64,000 nt of DNA from Magnetovibrio sp. (GTDB taxonomy: Bacteria > Pseudomonadota > Alphaproteobacteria > Rhodospirillales > Magnetovibrionaceae). Each line of letters begins with the position of its first letter. The first letter of the stretch is position 1. Of this stretch, positions 26,463 to 34,893 are shown one piece after another. The notes under the pieces were generated by a model. That model saw only the letters and a program-made list of their open reading frames with translations. It was not told the DNA's origin and did no database searches. The position numbers and the translations under genes were made by a program. The stretch covers positions 124,001-188,000 of the forward strand of contig NZ_DATCTF010000013.1 of the NCBI RefSeq assembly GCF_036568125.1, written 5' to 3'.

Positions 26463-27889
26463 GCAATTCAGTGGTCTTCGATCTGTGCGTCATCGGCGCG
26501 GGGTCCGGCGGATTGTCGGTCGCCGCGGGCGCGGCGCAAATGGGCGCCAGCGTGGTGTTAATTGAAAAAGCCAAGATGGGCGGCGATTGCCTCAACACCG
26601 GCTGCGTGCCGTCCAAGGCTTTGCTGGCAGCGGGGCGTGCGGCGGAAAGCGCACGCCGTGCGGACCGTTTCGGCATCAAGACCGGCAAGGTCGGCGCCAA
26701 CGGCAAAAAGGTCTTTGCCCACGTCGAAGACGTGATCGCGCGGATCGCGCCCCACGACAGTGTCGAGCGGTTCGAAAGCTTGGGCGTCACGGTCATTCAA
26801 GGCGCCGCCCGCTTCACCGCTCCCGATACGGTCGAGGCGGCGGGCGAGAGCGTGGTGGCGCGCAAATTTGTCATCGCCACGGGTTCAAGTCCGCGCATTC
26901 CGGCCATCGACGGGCTCGATGATCTGAACCTGCTCACCAACGAAAACATATTCGATCTCAAAGAAATACCGGATCACTTGATTGTCATCGGCGGCGGTCC
27001 CATCGGCTGCGAAATGGCCCAGGCGTTTCGTCATTTGGGTGCCGAGGTGACGCTGTTGGAAATGGCCAAGATCCTGCCCAACGACGATCCCGAACTGGTC
27101 GGCACAGTGCGGATGCGGCTGTTGGAAGATGGCGTGGTGATTCACGAAGACGCCCAGGTGGTGCGCACGAGCGGCACGGCTCAAGCGCCGGAAGTGGTCG
27201 TCGTCGACGAGGATGGACGCGAGCATCTGATCCAAGGCACCCATCTGTTGGTGGCCGCCGGACGCCAGCCCAACGTGATGGGACTGGGGCTGGAGCACGC
27301 GGGCGTTAATTTCACCCCCAAAGGGATCGAGGTCGACACGCGCTTGCGCACCAGCAACAAACGCATCTTTGCCATCGGCGACGTGGCGGGCGGGCTGCAA
27401 TTCACACACGTCGCCAGCCATCACGCCGGCGTGGTGATCCGCAACGTACTGTTCAAGTGGCCATCAAGGACCAAGCTCGACCATGTGCCGTGGGTCACGT
27501 ACACCGACCCCGAACTGGCCCAGGCGGGGCTCACCGAAGCCCAGGCGCGGACACGCTTCGGCGCGCGGGTCAAAGTTTTGACGTGGCCGTTTGCGGACAA
27601 CGATCGCGCCCAAGCGGAACGCGAGACCGAGGGGCTGATCAAGGTCGTGCTGTCGTCGCGGGGTAAGATTCTCGGTGCCGGTATCTGTGGCCCGCATGCG
27701 GGGGATTTGATCCAGCCTTGGGTATTGGCCATGGAGCAAGGGCTGAAAATCGGCGCGATGGCATCAACCATAGCACCCTATCCAACGTTCGGAGAAATCT
27801 CCAAGCGCGCTGCGGGCGGCTATTTTACGGCGTTTTTGTACGGCCCGCGGATGCGCAAGATCGTGGGCGTTTTGCAGAAATGTTTCTAG
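26459..27889 (+). CDS. MerA-like FAD/NAD(P) disulfide oxidoreductase
   Basis: 476 residues. FAD-binding CVIGAGSGGLSVAAG, active-site disulfide GGDCLNTGCVPSKAL (Cys44, Cys49), NAD(P)-binding VIGGGPIGCEMAQAF, and FAIGDVAGG are present. In the C-terminal dimer domain the His-x-His-Pro-Thr-x-x-Glu of dihydrolipoamide dehydrogenase is replaced by APYPTFGE, so the catalytic His is missing, as in mercuric reductases. However, there is no N-terminal metal-binding domain and only one Cys near the C-terminus (KCF end). It is therefore a MerA-like reductase of unknown substrate, coupled to the TVP38 gene. Confidence 0.88.
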   Translation: MSNSVVFDLCVIGAGSGGLSVAAGAAQMGASVVLIEKAKMGGDCLNTGCVPSKALLAAGRAAESARRADRFGIKTGKVGANGKKVFAHVEDVIARIAPHDSVERFESLGVTVIQGAARFTAPDTVEAAGESVVARKFVIATGSSPRIPAIDGLDDLNLLTNENIFDLKEIPDHLIVIGGGPIGCEMAQAFRHLGAEVTLLEMAKILPNDDPELVGTVRMRLLEDGVVIHEDAQVVRTSGTAQAPEVVVVDEDGREHLIQGTHLLVAAGRQPNVMGLGLEHAGVNFTPKGIEVDTRLRTSNKRIFAIGDVAGGLQFTHVASHHAGVVIRNVLFKWPSRTKLDHVPWVTYTDPELAQAGLTEAQARTRFGARVKVLTWPFADNDRAQAERETEGLIKVVLSSRGKILGAGICGPHAGDLIQPWVLAMEQGLKIGAMASTIAPYPTFGEISKRAAGGYFTAFLYGPRMRKIVGVLQKCF

Positions 27890-27978
27890 GCTGTTACACG
27901 GTAATTCTTCGTTGTGTCACAGGTCCTTGATATACTGGATATCCCCGGTAAATGTGGGACTTGTCCGTGGAGGATGCC

Positions 27979-28863
27979 ATGAACGCTGAGAAAACCCCCG
28001 TCAAAAAAACCAGTTATCGCGCCATGACCTCGTTGGTGACGACGTGGTCGTTTATCATCGCCACGGTCACCGGGGTGGTGTTGTACATCGTGCCGCAAGG
28101 GCGCATTGCATACTGGGTAAATTGGAAATTGTGGGAGCTGACCAAGGACGGTTGGACCGACCTACACGTGATTTTTTCCGTGGTGTTCGTGGTCGTCGGC
28201 GTGGCCCACCTAGCCTACAACTGGAAGCCGTTCAAAAATTACATGGCCGAACGCGCCGCGGGTCACGTTCACGTCAAACGCACGGTCTACGGCTCGCTGG
28301 CCATTACGGCGGTGTTTTTCGGGCTGTCGATTTTCAATCTGCCGCCCGCCAACTGGATTTTCGATCTCGGTGACTATTTCAAGGAAGGCTGGATCGTTTC
28401 CGCCGATTACGAACCGCCGTTCGGTCACGCCGAAGAGGTCTCTTTGGCCGGGTTCGCCCAACGCCAGCGCATCGACTTGAAAGCCGCAATTGCCGAATTG
28501 GAGGCTGCGGGCATCAAGGTGCCCGAGCAGCAGATGAAGCTCAAAGACATCGCGGCGCTCAATTCCATCACCCCGATGCAGATTTACTTGGTGATCAAGC
28601 CGCTGGAACAACGCCCCAAGCTTAAGGCCAGCTTCAAACCCGAAGACGTCGAGGCGCAATTTTCCGGAACCGGCATCGGCCGCAAAACTCTGGCCGAAAT
28701 GGCCGCCGAGCTGAAATTAGACGTCGCCACCGCCGAGGCCCGCCTAGCCATGGCGGGCGTCAAAGGCAAAGCCGTCGACAAGATGAAAGCCATCGGCGAA
28801 GCGCATGATCTGGATGCCATCGAACTGGTGAAGATCTTGCTGATCGAAGGCTATCGCCCATGA
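27979..28863 (+). CDS. DUF4405 cytochrome-b-like membrane protein with duplicated C-terminal domain
   Basis: 294 residues from the ATG at 27979 with GGAGG upstream. About three membrane helices lie within 20-125, with candidate heme ligands His63 (DLHVIF) and His77 (AHLAYNWKPF). The soluble C-terminal half contains two related helical repeats: about 153-206 (SLAGFAQRQRIDLKAAIAEL...) and 236-288 (TLAEMAAELKLDVATAEARL...). Each looks like a small helix-turn-helix-type bundle. It likely moves electrons or senses redox at the membrane. It is coupled by ATGA overlap to tam. Confidence 0.8.
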   Translation: MNAEKTPVKKTSYRAMTSLVTTWSFIIATVTGVVLYIVPQGRIAYWVNWKLWELTKDGWTDLHVIFSVVFVVVGVAHLAYNWKPFKNYMAERAAGHVHVKRTVYGSLAITAVFFGLSIFNLPPANWIFDLGDYFKEGWIVSADYEPPFGHAEEVSLAGFAQRQRIDLKAAIAELEAAGIKVPEQQMKLKDIAALNSITPMQIYLVIKPLEQRPKLKASFKPEDVEAQFSGTGIGRKTLAEMAAELKLDVATAEARLAMAGVKGKAVDKMKAIGEAHDLDAIELVKILLIEGYRP

Positions 28864-29651
28864 GCGCAGCCAGCCCCCAGGCATGGGATCCCGGCACGTA
28901 TTTGCAATTCGAAGACCTGCGCCTGCGCCCAGCCCTGGATTTGCTGGCGCGGGTGGGGTTGGAGCAGGCGGCGCGGATCACCGATCTCGGCTGTGGCGCA
29001 GGCAACGTCACGCCATTTTTGCGCCGCCGCTGGCCGGATGCGCAGATCACTGCGCTGGACAGCTCTGCCGAGATGCTGGCGCGCGCCAAGGCCGACCATG
29101 TGGACCTCACCGTCACGTGGCGGCAGGCCGACGTGCGCACCTGGGCCGCCGGCGAAACGCAAGACCTGATCTATTCCAACGCGGTGCTGCACTGGCTGGA
29201 TGATCACGAAAACCTCTTTCCGCGTTTGATGGGGGAACTCAACCCCGGCGGCGTGCTGGCGGTGCAGATGCCCGATCAGTTCGCCCAACCGTCCCATGTG
29301 TTGATGCGTCAGGTGGCGGCTGAAGGACCGTGGGCGGCGACCTTGACGCCGTTGCTGCGCCCCGCACCGGTGGCGCATCCGGGGGCGTATTACGATTGGT
29401 TGCGCCCTCACGCCGCCAGTCTCGACATTTGGCAAACCACCTATACCCAGGTGCTGGATGGCGACGACGCGGTGCTCAACTGGATTTCGTCGACCGCGCT
29501 GAAACCACTGACGGAAGCCTTGGACGACGAGATGCGCCAAGCCTTCACGGATGCGCTGGGGGCCGAACTGCGCCGCGCCTATCCCAAACGCGCCGACGGC
29601 AAGACTTTATTTGCCTTTCAGAGGTTGTTCGTGGTTGTCGCGAAGACCTGA
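28860..29651 (+). CDS. tam: Trans-aconitate 2-methyltransferase
   Basis: 263 residues, Rossmann methyltransferase. SAM motif I ITDLGCGAGNVTPFL, then TALDSSAEML and SNAVLHWLDDH match Tam, as do GVLAVQMPDQ and PLLRPAPVAHPGAYYDWL. It methylates trans-aconitate, which otherwise inhibits aconitase. Overlap of four bases with the preceding gene suggests joint translation. Confidence 0.9.
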   Translation: MSAASPQAWDPGTYLQFEDLRLRPALDLLARVGLEQAARITDLGCGAGNVTPFLRRRWPDAQITALDSSAEMLARAKADHVDLTVTWRQADVRTWAAGETQDLIYSNAVLHWLDDHENLFPRLMGELNPGGVLAVQMPDQFAQPSHVLMRQVAAEGPWAATLTPLLRPAPVAHPGAYYDWLRPHAASLDIWQTTYTQVLDGDDAVLNWISSTALKPLTEALDDEMRQAFTDALGAELRRAYPKRADGKTLFAFQRLFVVVAKT

Positions 29652-29668
29652 TATACTAAGGCGGTGCT

Positions 29669-29697
29669 TTGCAATTTTCTGCGTTTAAGCGTATATT
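29669..29697 (+). promoter_or_regulatory. Sigma-70-type promoter of panBC
   Basis: TTGCAA (29669-29674), 17-bp spacer (29675-29691), TATATT (29692-29697), about 60 nt before the panB ATG. It lies right after tam. Confidence 0.6.
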
Positions 29698-29756
29698 GTG
29701 CATTGCAACATAACTGAGGCGGGCCCGAAAGAGGCCCATCAGATCTGGGAATCGAC

Positions 29757-30617
29757 ATGAGCACACATAAACCCATCGATATCGAAGGCGCGTTGCGCAA
29801 GCTGACCGTGCCCGACATCCGCGCGCGCAAGCGCCGCGACGGGGCCGAGCCGCTGGTGTGTCTGACCGCTTACACCGTGTTGACGGCGCGTTTGTTGGAT
29901 GCGCACACCGATCTGTTGCTGGTGGGCGATAGCCTCGGCATGGTGATCTATGGCCTCGACACCACCGTCGGCGTGACCATGGATATGATGATCGCCCACG
30001 GCCAAGCGGTGATGCGCGGCGCCAAGCGCTCGTGCGTGATCGTCGACATGCCGTTCGGCTCGTATCAGGAAAGCCCCGAAATCGCCTTTCGCAATGCCGC
30101 ACGCATCATGAAGGAAGTGGGCTGCGCCGGAATCAAGATCGAAGGCGGTGTGGAAATGGCTGCGACGGTCAAATTCTTGTCCGAGCGCGGCATTCCGGTG
30201 CTCGGCCACGTTGGTTTGATGCCCCAATCGGTCAACACCGCAGGTGGTTTCAAAGCCCAAGGCCGCGGTGAAGCGGAAGCGGAAAAAATCGTCGAAGATG
30301 CCAAGGCGCTGGCCGACGCGGGCGCGTTCGCCATCGTCGTCGAAGGCACCATGGAACCGATTGCGCGCCGTATCACCGACGAAATCGACGTGCCGACCAT
30401 CGGCATCGGCGGCTCACCGGCTTGCGACGGGCAGATTCTGGTGACCGAGGACATGGCCGGACTGTTCACCGAGTTCAAACCGAAATTCGTCAAACGGTAT
30501 ATGGATCTTGGCGCGGGTTTGGCCGAAGCGGCGCGTTTGTACGCCGAAGAGGTGCGCACGGGCGCATTTCCATCCGATGAGCACTGTTTCGGCGTAAAGA
30601 AAAAGGACCATCGCTGA
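29757..30617 (+). CDS. panB: Ketopantoate hydroxymethyltransferase
   Basis: 286 residues. Family motifs: [44 protein letters not shown] and [11 protein letters not shown]. It adds a hydroxymethyl group from methylene-THF to 2-ketoisovalerate, the first committed step toward pantothenate. panC follows after 17 nt. Confidence 0.97.
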   Translation: MSTHKPIDIEGALRKLTVPDIRARKRRDGAEPLVCLTAYTVLTARLLDAHTDLLLVGDSLGMVIYGLDTTVGVTMDMMIAHGQAVMRGAKRSCVIVDMPFGSYQESPEIAFRNAARIMKEVGCAGIKIEGGVEMAATVKFLSERGIPVLGHVGLMPQSVNTAGGFKAQGRGEAEAEKIVEDAKALADAGAFAIVVEGTMEPIARRITDEIDVPTIGIGGSPACDGQILVTEDMAGLFTEFKPKFVKRYMDLGAGLAEAARLYAEEVRTGAFPSDEHCFGVKKKDHR

Positions 30618-30634
30618 GCGCGATTGGGCCCGAT

Positions 30635-31495
30635 ATGACGATCTCCACTCTTCGCACCGTAGCAGAGCTTCGCGCCACCGTGCGCGCCTGGCGTGACGCT
30701 GGGCTCAGCGTCGGTTTGGTGCCGACCATGGGGGCCCTGCACAGCGGTCATTTGCGACTGGTCGAAACCGCCCTGCAAGCCTGCGACCGGGTGATCGTGA
30801 CGTTGTTCGTCAACCCCACCCAGTTCGGCGAAGGCGAAGATTTTTCCGTCTATCCGCGCGACGAAGACCGCGACCGCAGTCTGGCCGAAAACCAAGGCGC
30901 GCACGTGCTGTTCGCGCCGACGGTCGATGAGATGTATCCGCCCGGTAGTGTGACCGAAGTCCATGTGCCGGGCCTCGACAGCGTGCTGGAAGGCGCATTT
31001 CGACCCGGCCACTTCACCGGCGTCGCCACGGTGGTGACCAAATTGTTGTCGATGGCTGGGGCCGACCGTGCGTTTTTCGGCGAAAAGGATTATCAGCAAC
31101 TTCAGGTCATCAAAATCTTGGCCCGCGACCTGTGCATCCCCACGATCATCGAAGGCGTTCCCACCGTGCGCGAAGCCGACGGTCTGGCGTTGTCGTCGCG
31201 CAATGCCTATCTCAGCGCGGCGGAGCGTCTCACCGCCCCCAAGCTCAACGCCGTGCTGCGCCGGACGGCAAACGAATTTCGCGCGGGTGGCGCGGGCGAG
31301 GCGCTGTCGCGTGCGGCGGAGCGGGAGTTGAGCGCGCTGGGCTTCGGTCCGGTGGATTATGTCGCCATCGTCGATGCTGCGACCTTGCAGCCTTTGGAGC
31401 GCTATGACGACCAGCGCCCCGCGCGGGTTTTGGCGGCGGCCAAATTGGGGCGCACGCGGCTGATCGACAATATTGCCGTAGACAGCGCATCTTAA
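30635..31495 (+). CDS. panC: Pantothenate synthetase
   Basis: 286 residues. PTMGALHSGHLRLV is the HIGH-like ATP site and FFGEKDYQQLQVIK the pantoate/ATP region; LSSRNAYLSAAER is the KMSKS-like loop. It joins pantoate and beta-alanine using ATP. Pairs with panB in one operon. Confidence 0.97.
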   Translation: MTISTLRTVAELRATVRAWRDAGLSVGLVPTMGALHSGHLRLVETALQACDRVIVTLFVNPTQFGEGEDFSVYPRDEDRDRSLAENQGAHVLFAPTVDEMYPPGSVTEVHVPGLDSVLEGAFRPGHFTGVATVVTKLLSMAGADRAFFGEKDYQQLQVIKILARDLCIPTIIEGVPTVREADGLALSSRNAYLSAAERLTAPKLNAVLRRTANEFRAGGAGEALSRAAERELSALGFGPVDYVAIVDAATLQPLERYDDQRPARVLAAAKLGRTRLIDNIAVDSAS

Positions 31496-31513
31496 TGCGC
31501 TAGGTTCTCCGTC

Positions 31514-31942
31514 ATGAATGGATACGTAGGCCTGTTCCTGTCGGCGTTTCTCGCCGCGACCATCTTGCCGTTTTCGTCCGAAGCCGTGCTCGCGGGGTTG
31601 AGCGTCGCGGGTGGGCTGGACGCGGCGCTGCTGTGGGCCGTGGCCACGGCGGGCAACACCCTCGGCGCGCTGGTCAACTGGGTGCTCGGGCGGTGGTGCT
31701 TGCATTGGCAGGACCGCAAATGGTTTCCGTTCAAATCCGATGATCTGGACAAGGCCGACGCTTGGTTCGCTAAGTGGGGCGTGTGGTCGCTGCTGCTCAG
31801 TTGGGTGCCGATCATCGGTGATCCCATCACCTTCGCGGCGGGCTTTTTACGGGTCCACCTGGGCGTGTTTTTGCTGTTGGTGACGATTGCCAAGGGCGGG
31901 CGCTATGTGGTGGTTCTGGCGATCGCTCAGGGCTTTTTGTAG
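31514..31942 (+). CDS. yqaA: YqaA-family small DedA-like membrane protein
   Basis: 142 residues, about four hydrophobic segments. The N-terminal ATILPFSSEAVLAGL and the middle VATAGNTLGALVNWVLGRW match YqaA/SNARE-associated proteins, as does WVPIIGDPITFAAGFLRV. A role in membrane lipid homeostasis is inferred from the superfamily. Its 3' end overlaps the convergent dehydrogenase gene by 16 nt. Confidence 0.88.
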   Translation: MNGYVGLFLSAFLAATILPFSSEAVLAGLSVAGGLDAALLWAVATAGNTLGALVNWVLGRWCLHWQDRKWFPFKSDDLDKADAWFAKWGVWSLLLSWVPIIGDPITFAAGFLRVHLGVFLLLVTIAKGGRYVVVLAIAQGFL

Positions 31943-33060
31943 GTGACCCGGTAAATCAGCCCCGCCGCATCGTCGCTGATCAACAGCGAACCGTCGGGCA
32001 GTTCTTCCAAATCCACCGGGCGGCCGGTGACGTCGCCGTTTGGCCGCAGCCAGCCTTCGATAAACGGTTCATGCCCGACGACCCGGCCCGTATCGTCGAA
32101 ACGCACCCGCATGATCAAGTAACCCACCGGGCTGGAGCGATTCCACGAGCCATGCTGCGCGACGAAGGCATCGCCGCGGTACTCTTCGGGAAACATGCGC
32201 CCGTCGTAAAAATCCAGTCCTAAGGGCGCGACGTGGGCCTGAAAGCGCACCACCGGCGGGATCATGCCGCTTGGCACCGGCAAAAGCCGGAAATGCGGGG
32301 CGCGGTCTTCACCGCCGCCATACCAGGGGAACCCGTAATGTGCGCCGGGCGCGGCCATCGCGTTCAGCTCATCGGGCGGGCTGTCGTCGCCCATGCCGTC
32401 GGCGCCGTTGTCGGTGAAAAAGATCTGTCCGGTGGTGGGATGGTAATCGATGCCGACCGTATTGCGCACCCCGGTGGCGACGAGTTCCGGCTTGTCCCAC
32501 TGTCCCGGGGTGAATTTCAAGATGCCGCCTTCATAGCCGCTGAGGCTGCACACGTTGCACGGCGCGCCGACGCCGACATAAAGCGCGCCGTCCGCGCCGA
32601 AGCGGATATAGCGGTTGCCGTGCCAGTCCTTGTCCGGCAGATCGTCGAACAGGACTTCGGGTTGGGCGTCGGTCAGCGCATCGATGGACGGCACGTGGTA
32701 GCGGGTCACGCGGTGCTGTTCGACGACGTAGAGGTAGCCGTCCTTCCACGCAATGCCGTTGGGCGACGTCAGACCGCGCAACACCGGATACGTGGGGCGC
32801 AGGTCGTCGTCATCGCTCAGCGGGACGGCGTATACGGTGTCGTGGCGGGTGCTGACGAACAGCACGCCCAAATCTTCGGCCAACGCCAGAGAGCGCGCTG
32901 CTGGGGCTTTGGCGAACACGGAAATGGAAAAATTGGGCGGCAGCTTCAGGCCATAGGCGGCGTGGGCGGCATGCCCAGACAAGGCACAAACGGACAGTAT
33001 GACGCCCATCAGCAATCGCTTCGGGCGGGCTTTGCGCCAGATGGTTGCGATCAAATCCAT
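31927..33060 (-). CDS. Secreted PQQ-type glucose/sorbosone dehydrogenase-like protein
   Basis: About 377 residues from the ATG at 33060; the frame is open a little further upstream. A signal peptide (LLMGVILSVCALSGHAAHA) precedes a six-bladed beta-propeller. Motifs: ALAEDLGVLFVSTR, YLYVVEQHRVTRY, WHGNRYIRFGADGALYVGVG, IDYHPTTGQIFFTDNG and AFVAQHGSWNRS. Members oxidise sugars in the periplasm with PQQ or are uncharacterised relatives. Two Cys in CNVCSLSGYEGG suggest an extra disulfide. No pqq genes are in the window. Confidence 0.88.
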   Translation of the reverse strand: MDLIATIWRKARPKRLLMGVILSVCALSGHAAHAAYGLKLPPNFSISVFAKAPAARSLALAEDLGVLFVSTRHDTVYAVPLSDDDDLRPTYPVLRGLTSPNGIAWKDGYLYVVEQHRVTRYHVPSIDALTDAQPEVLFDDLPDKDWHGNRYIRFGADGALYVGVGAPCNVCSLSGYEGGILKFTPGQWDKPELVATGVRNTVGIDYHPTTGQIFFTDNGADGMGDDSPPDELNAMAAPGAHYGFPWYGGGEDRAPHFRLLPVPSGMIPPVVRFQAHVAPLGLDFYDGRMFPEEYRGDAFVAQHGSWNRSSPVGYLIMRVRFDDTGRVVGHEPFIEGWLRPNGDVTGRPVDLEELPDGSLLISDDAAGLIYRVTYKKP

Positions 33061-33100
33061 GGCCGAATTTTGCCCGTTGTCCGCCAGCCATGCAATCCAC

Positions 33101-33137
33101 AAAAAAACTGCCCATGGACCGAGCCATGGGCAGTTTT
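33101..33137 (-). terminator. Terminator of the FadL porin gene
   Basis: AAAACTGCCCATGG / CCATGGGCAGTTTT (33104-33117 and 33124-33137) with loop ACCGAG; read on the minus strand it ends in seven or more U. It lies 25 nt after the porin stop. Confidence 0.92.
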
Positions 33138-33161
33138 CATTGGATAGATTTCTAAGCGAAC

Positions 33162-34466
33162 TTAGAAATCGTAGCTGATGCCGACTTCGAAATCGTGCTG
33201 CTTCATTTGCAGATCGATCGGAGCAGCTGCGCCACCAAAGATGTGGTTGACGTTGACGCCGGTGATGTTGGCGTTGAACGCGTGGGTGTAGGACATCGAC
33301 AGAGCCAGGTTCGGGGCCATGTCGTAGGTGCCGCCAACGCTGACGTGCGTGTTCACAACGGCCGGGGCAAGGATGTTGAACAGCGTTTCGTGTTGGGAGA
33401 ACGCCGCCGAGTTGTGGCTGATGCCAGCGCGCAGGTCGAGATCGTCACTGTACTTGTACTGTCCGCCAAGTTTAACAACGTCCATGTTCTGCCAGCCGAA
33501 GCCGATACCCTGGCTGTTACCAAGCGAGTTGTTACCGATCTTACCACCGGCACCGGTGTGGAACGACGCAACCGAGATGTTGTGGCTGTTCGCGATCGAG
33601 GGCACCGTGCTGTAGAAAATGCGCTGCAGGTCGACGGCCATCGTCAACTTGTCGTCAACTTTGTAAGACCCACCGAAGCTGACGGTCGGGGGAATGTCGA
33701 AATCACCCTTTTCAGCAAACAGACCGGCGTACTTGTCGAACTTCTGCATGTACATTTTCGTTTGAGCCATGGCGCCCAAGGTCAGCTTGTCGTTGATTTC
33801 ACCCAACCAGCCCAAACGCACACCGTAACCGTAGGAATAATCGTATCCATTGTCGGTCAGTTTGGTGTTATCCGAAGAGATCGAACCAAAGCCTTGCAGA
33901 CCCGTTGCCTTGAACCGCTGAGCGGCAAAGGTCGGGGTGATGCCGATGGAGTGGATGCTGTCGATCTGGTGGGCGTAGGTTAAGCCCAAGAAAGCCTGTG
34001 CAAGATCGATGCCGGTACGGCCGCTGGTGCCGCCGGTGAAGACGTTGGTGGCATAATCCGTGTTCATGCCGCCGTTGGCCGACAGCGTCACGCCGAGGGA
34101 ATAATCGCCCATGTCCCAGTTCACGCCGAAGCTCGGGACGTAGAAGATGTTGTTGCTGCTCTTCTGGTCGTTGTCGTTCATGAAGTTCGTGGCGGCAGCG
34201 CCTGCAGTCGAATATTTGCGAAGCGGCGAGAAGATGGCCACAGCGCCCTCAACCTTGTTGCCGATTTTTTTCATGCCGGCAGGGTTGTTCATCGCGGCTT
34301 GGGTATCTTGCGGCATAGCCATGCCTGCGCCGGCCATACCTTTGGCTTTGGTGCCGTAGGCGTTGGAAAAATAGCCGTTGGTGGCGCTGGCCGTACCTGC
34401 AAATGCCATGACTACGGCGGCTGCGGCAACACCTGACAGTAGGGTCAGCTTAAAGTTGCTCTTCAT
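33162..34466 (-). CDS. FadL/OmpP1-family outer-membrane porin
   Basis: 434 residues. Signal peptide (LLSGVAAAAVVMAFAGTASA). The mature N-terminus NGYFSNAYGTKAKGMAGAG and the AAMNNPAGM motif are the FadL hatch hallmark. The rest alternates beta strands and ends ...FEVGISYDF, with the terminal Phe of outer-membrane barrels. FadL-type channels take up long-chain fatty acids or other hydrophobic compounds. It has a long promoter region with inverted repeats and its own strong terminator, so it is monocistronic. Confidence 0.93.
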   Translation of the reverse strand: MKSNFKLTLLSGVAAAAVVMAFAGTASATNGYFSNAYGTKAKGMAGAGMAMPQDTQAAMNNPAGMKKIGNKVEGAVAIFSPLRKYSTAGAAATNFMNDNDQKSSNNIFYVPSFGVNWDMGDYSLGVTLSANGGMNTDYATNVFTGGTSGRTGIDLAQAFLGLTYAHQIDSIHSIGITPTFAAQRFKATGLQGFGSISSDNTKLTDNGYDYSYGYGVRLGWLGEINDKLTLGAMAQTKMYMQKFDKYAGLFAEKGDFDIPPTVSFGGSYKVDDKLTMAVDLQRIFYSTVPSIANSHNISVASFHTGAGGKIGNNSLGNSQGIGFGWQNMDVVKLGGQYKYSDDLDLRAGISHNSAAFSQHETLFNILAPAVVNTHVSVGGTYDMAPNLALSMSYTHAFNANITGVNVNHIFGGAAAPIDLQMKQHDFEVGISYDF

Positions 34467-34553
34467 ATTATGTATTCCCCCTTGGTGCCGGTCTTCGTGG
34501 CTGAGCCCACGGTCGGGCCGGCATCGTTACGTTTGTGGTGCGTGCTGAGTATA

Positions 34554-34575
34554 GATCAATAAGTGCAATTTGATC
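34554..34575 (-). promoter_or_regulatory. Candidate operator overlapping the porin promoter
   Basis: Perfect inverted repeat GATCAA-N10-TTGATC about 90-110 nt upstream of the FadL start codon, next to TATACT read on the minus strand. FNR/CRP-like half-sites (TTGAT) are similar but the spacing is not canonical, so the regulator is not assigned. Confidence 0.35.
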
Positions 34576-34836
34576 CAGGTGTTCATCGTCAATATAACCG
34601 ACCATAAATCCTGTTCAGCAGAATGTGTCAGAAATCTAACGGATTTTATTAGATTATGAGTAGTATCTATGTAGCACTGTAATGGATTTTTCTAATGTGT
34701 TGCCAATGTGCAACATTGCGAAACTGACCGAATCGAAAGGTGATTGGCTCACCTCGATCATTTTTAGGGTGATTTTGTTAAATTCACATTTTCTAATGTT
34801 AAATTATCGATGATCTATCGGAGCGAGTTTGCGCCG

Positions 34837-34868
34837 AAAAAAAACGCCGACCGGATGAGTGGTCGGCG
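34837..34868 (-). terminator. Terminator of the OmpA-like lipoprotein gene
   Basis: CGCCGACC / GGTCGGCG (34845-34852 and 34861-34868) with an 8-nt loop, and an eight-base A-run at 34837-34844 that reads as a U-run on the minus strand. Confidence 0.88.
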
Positions 34869-34893
34869 CTTTTGATTGTCGGTTGCAAACCTC

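Larger units (their letters stand above)
34467..34893. other. AT-rich promoter region of the FadL gene with several inverted repeats
   Basis: 427 nt without an ORF, clearly more AT-rich than its surroundings. It contains GATCAA-N10-TTGATC (34554-34575), overlapping a TATACT-like minus-strand -10 box; TGTTGC/GCAACA (34698-34703 and 34710-34715); AGGTGA-TTGGC-TCACCT (34738-34754); and, at the far side, the terminator of the lipoprotein gene. The first repeat is the best candidate operator for the porin. Confidence 0.5.

Noticed and set aside
30065-31705. 546-codon minus-strand ORF opposite panB/panC
   Set aside because: Antisense of two well-defined biosynthetic genes; GC-rich codon bias creates long open antisense frames.
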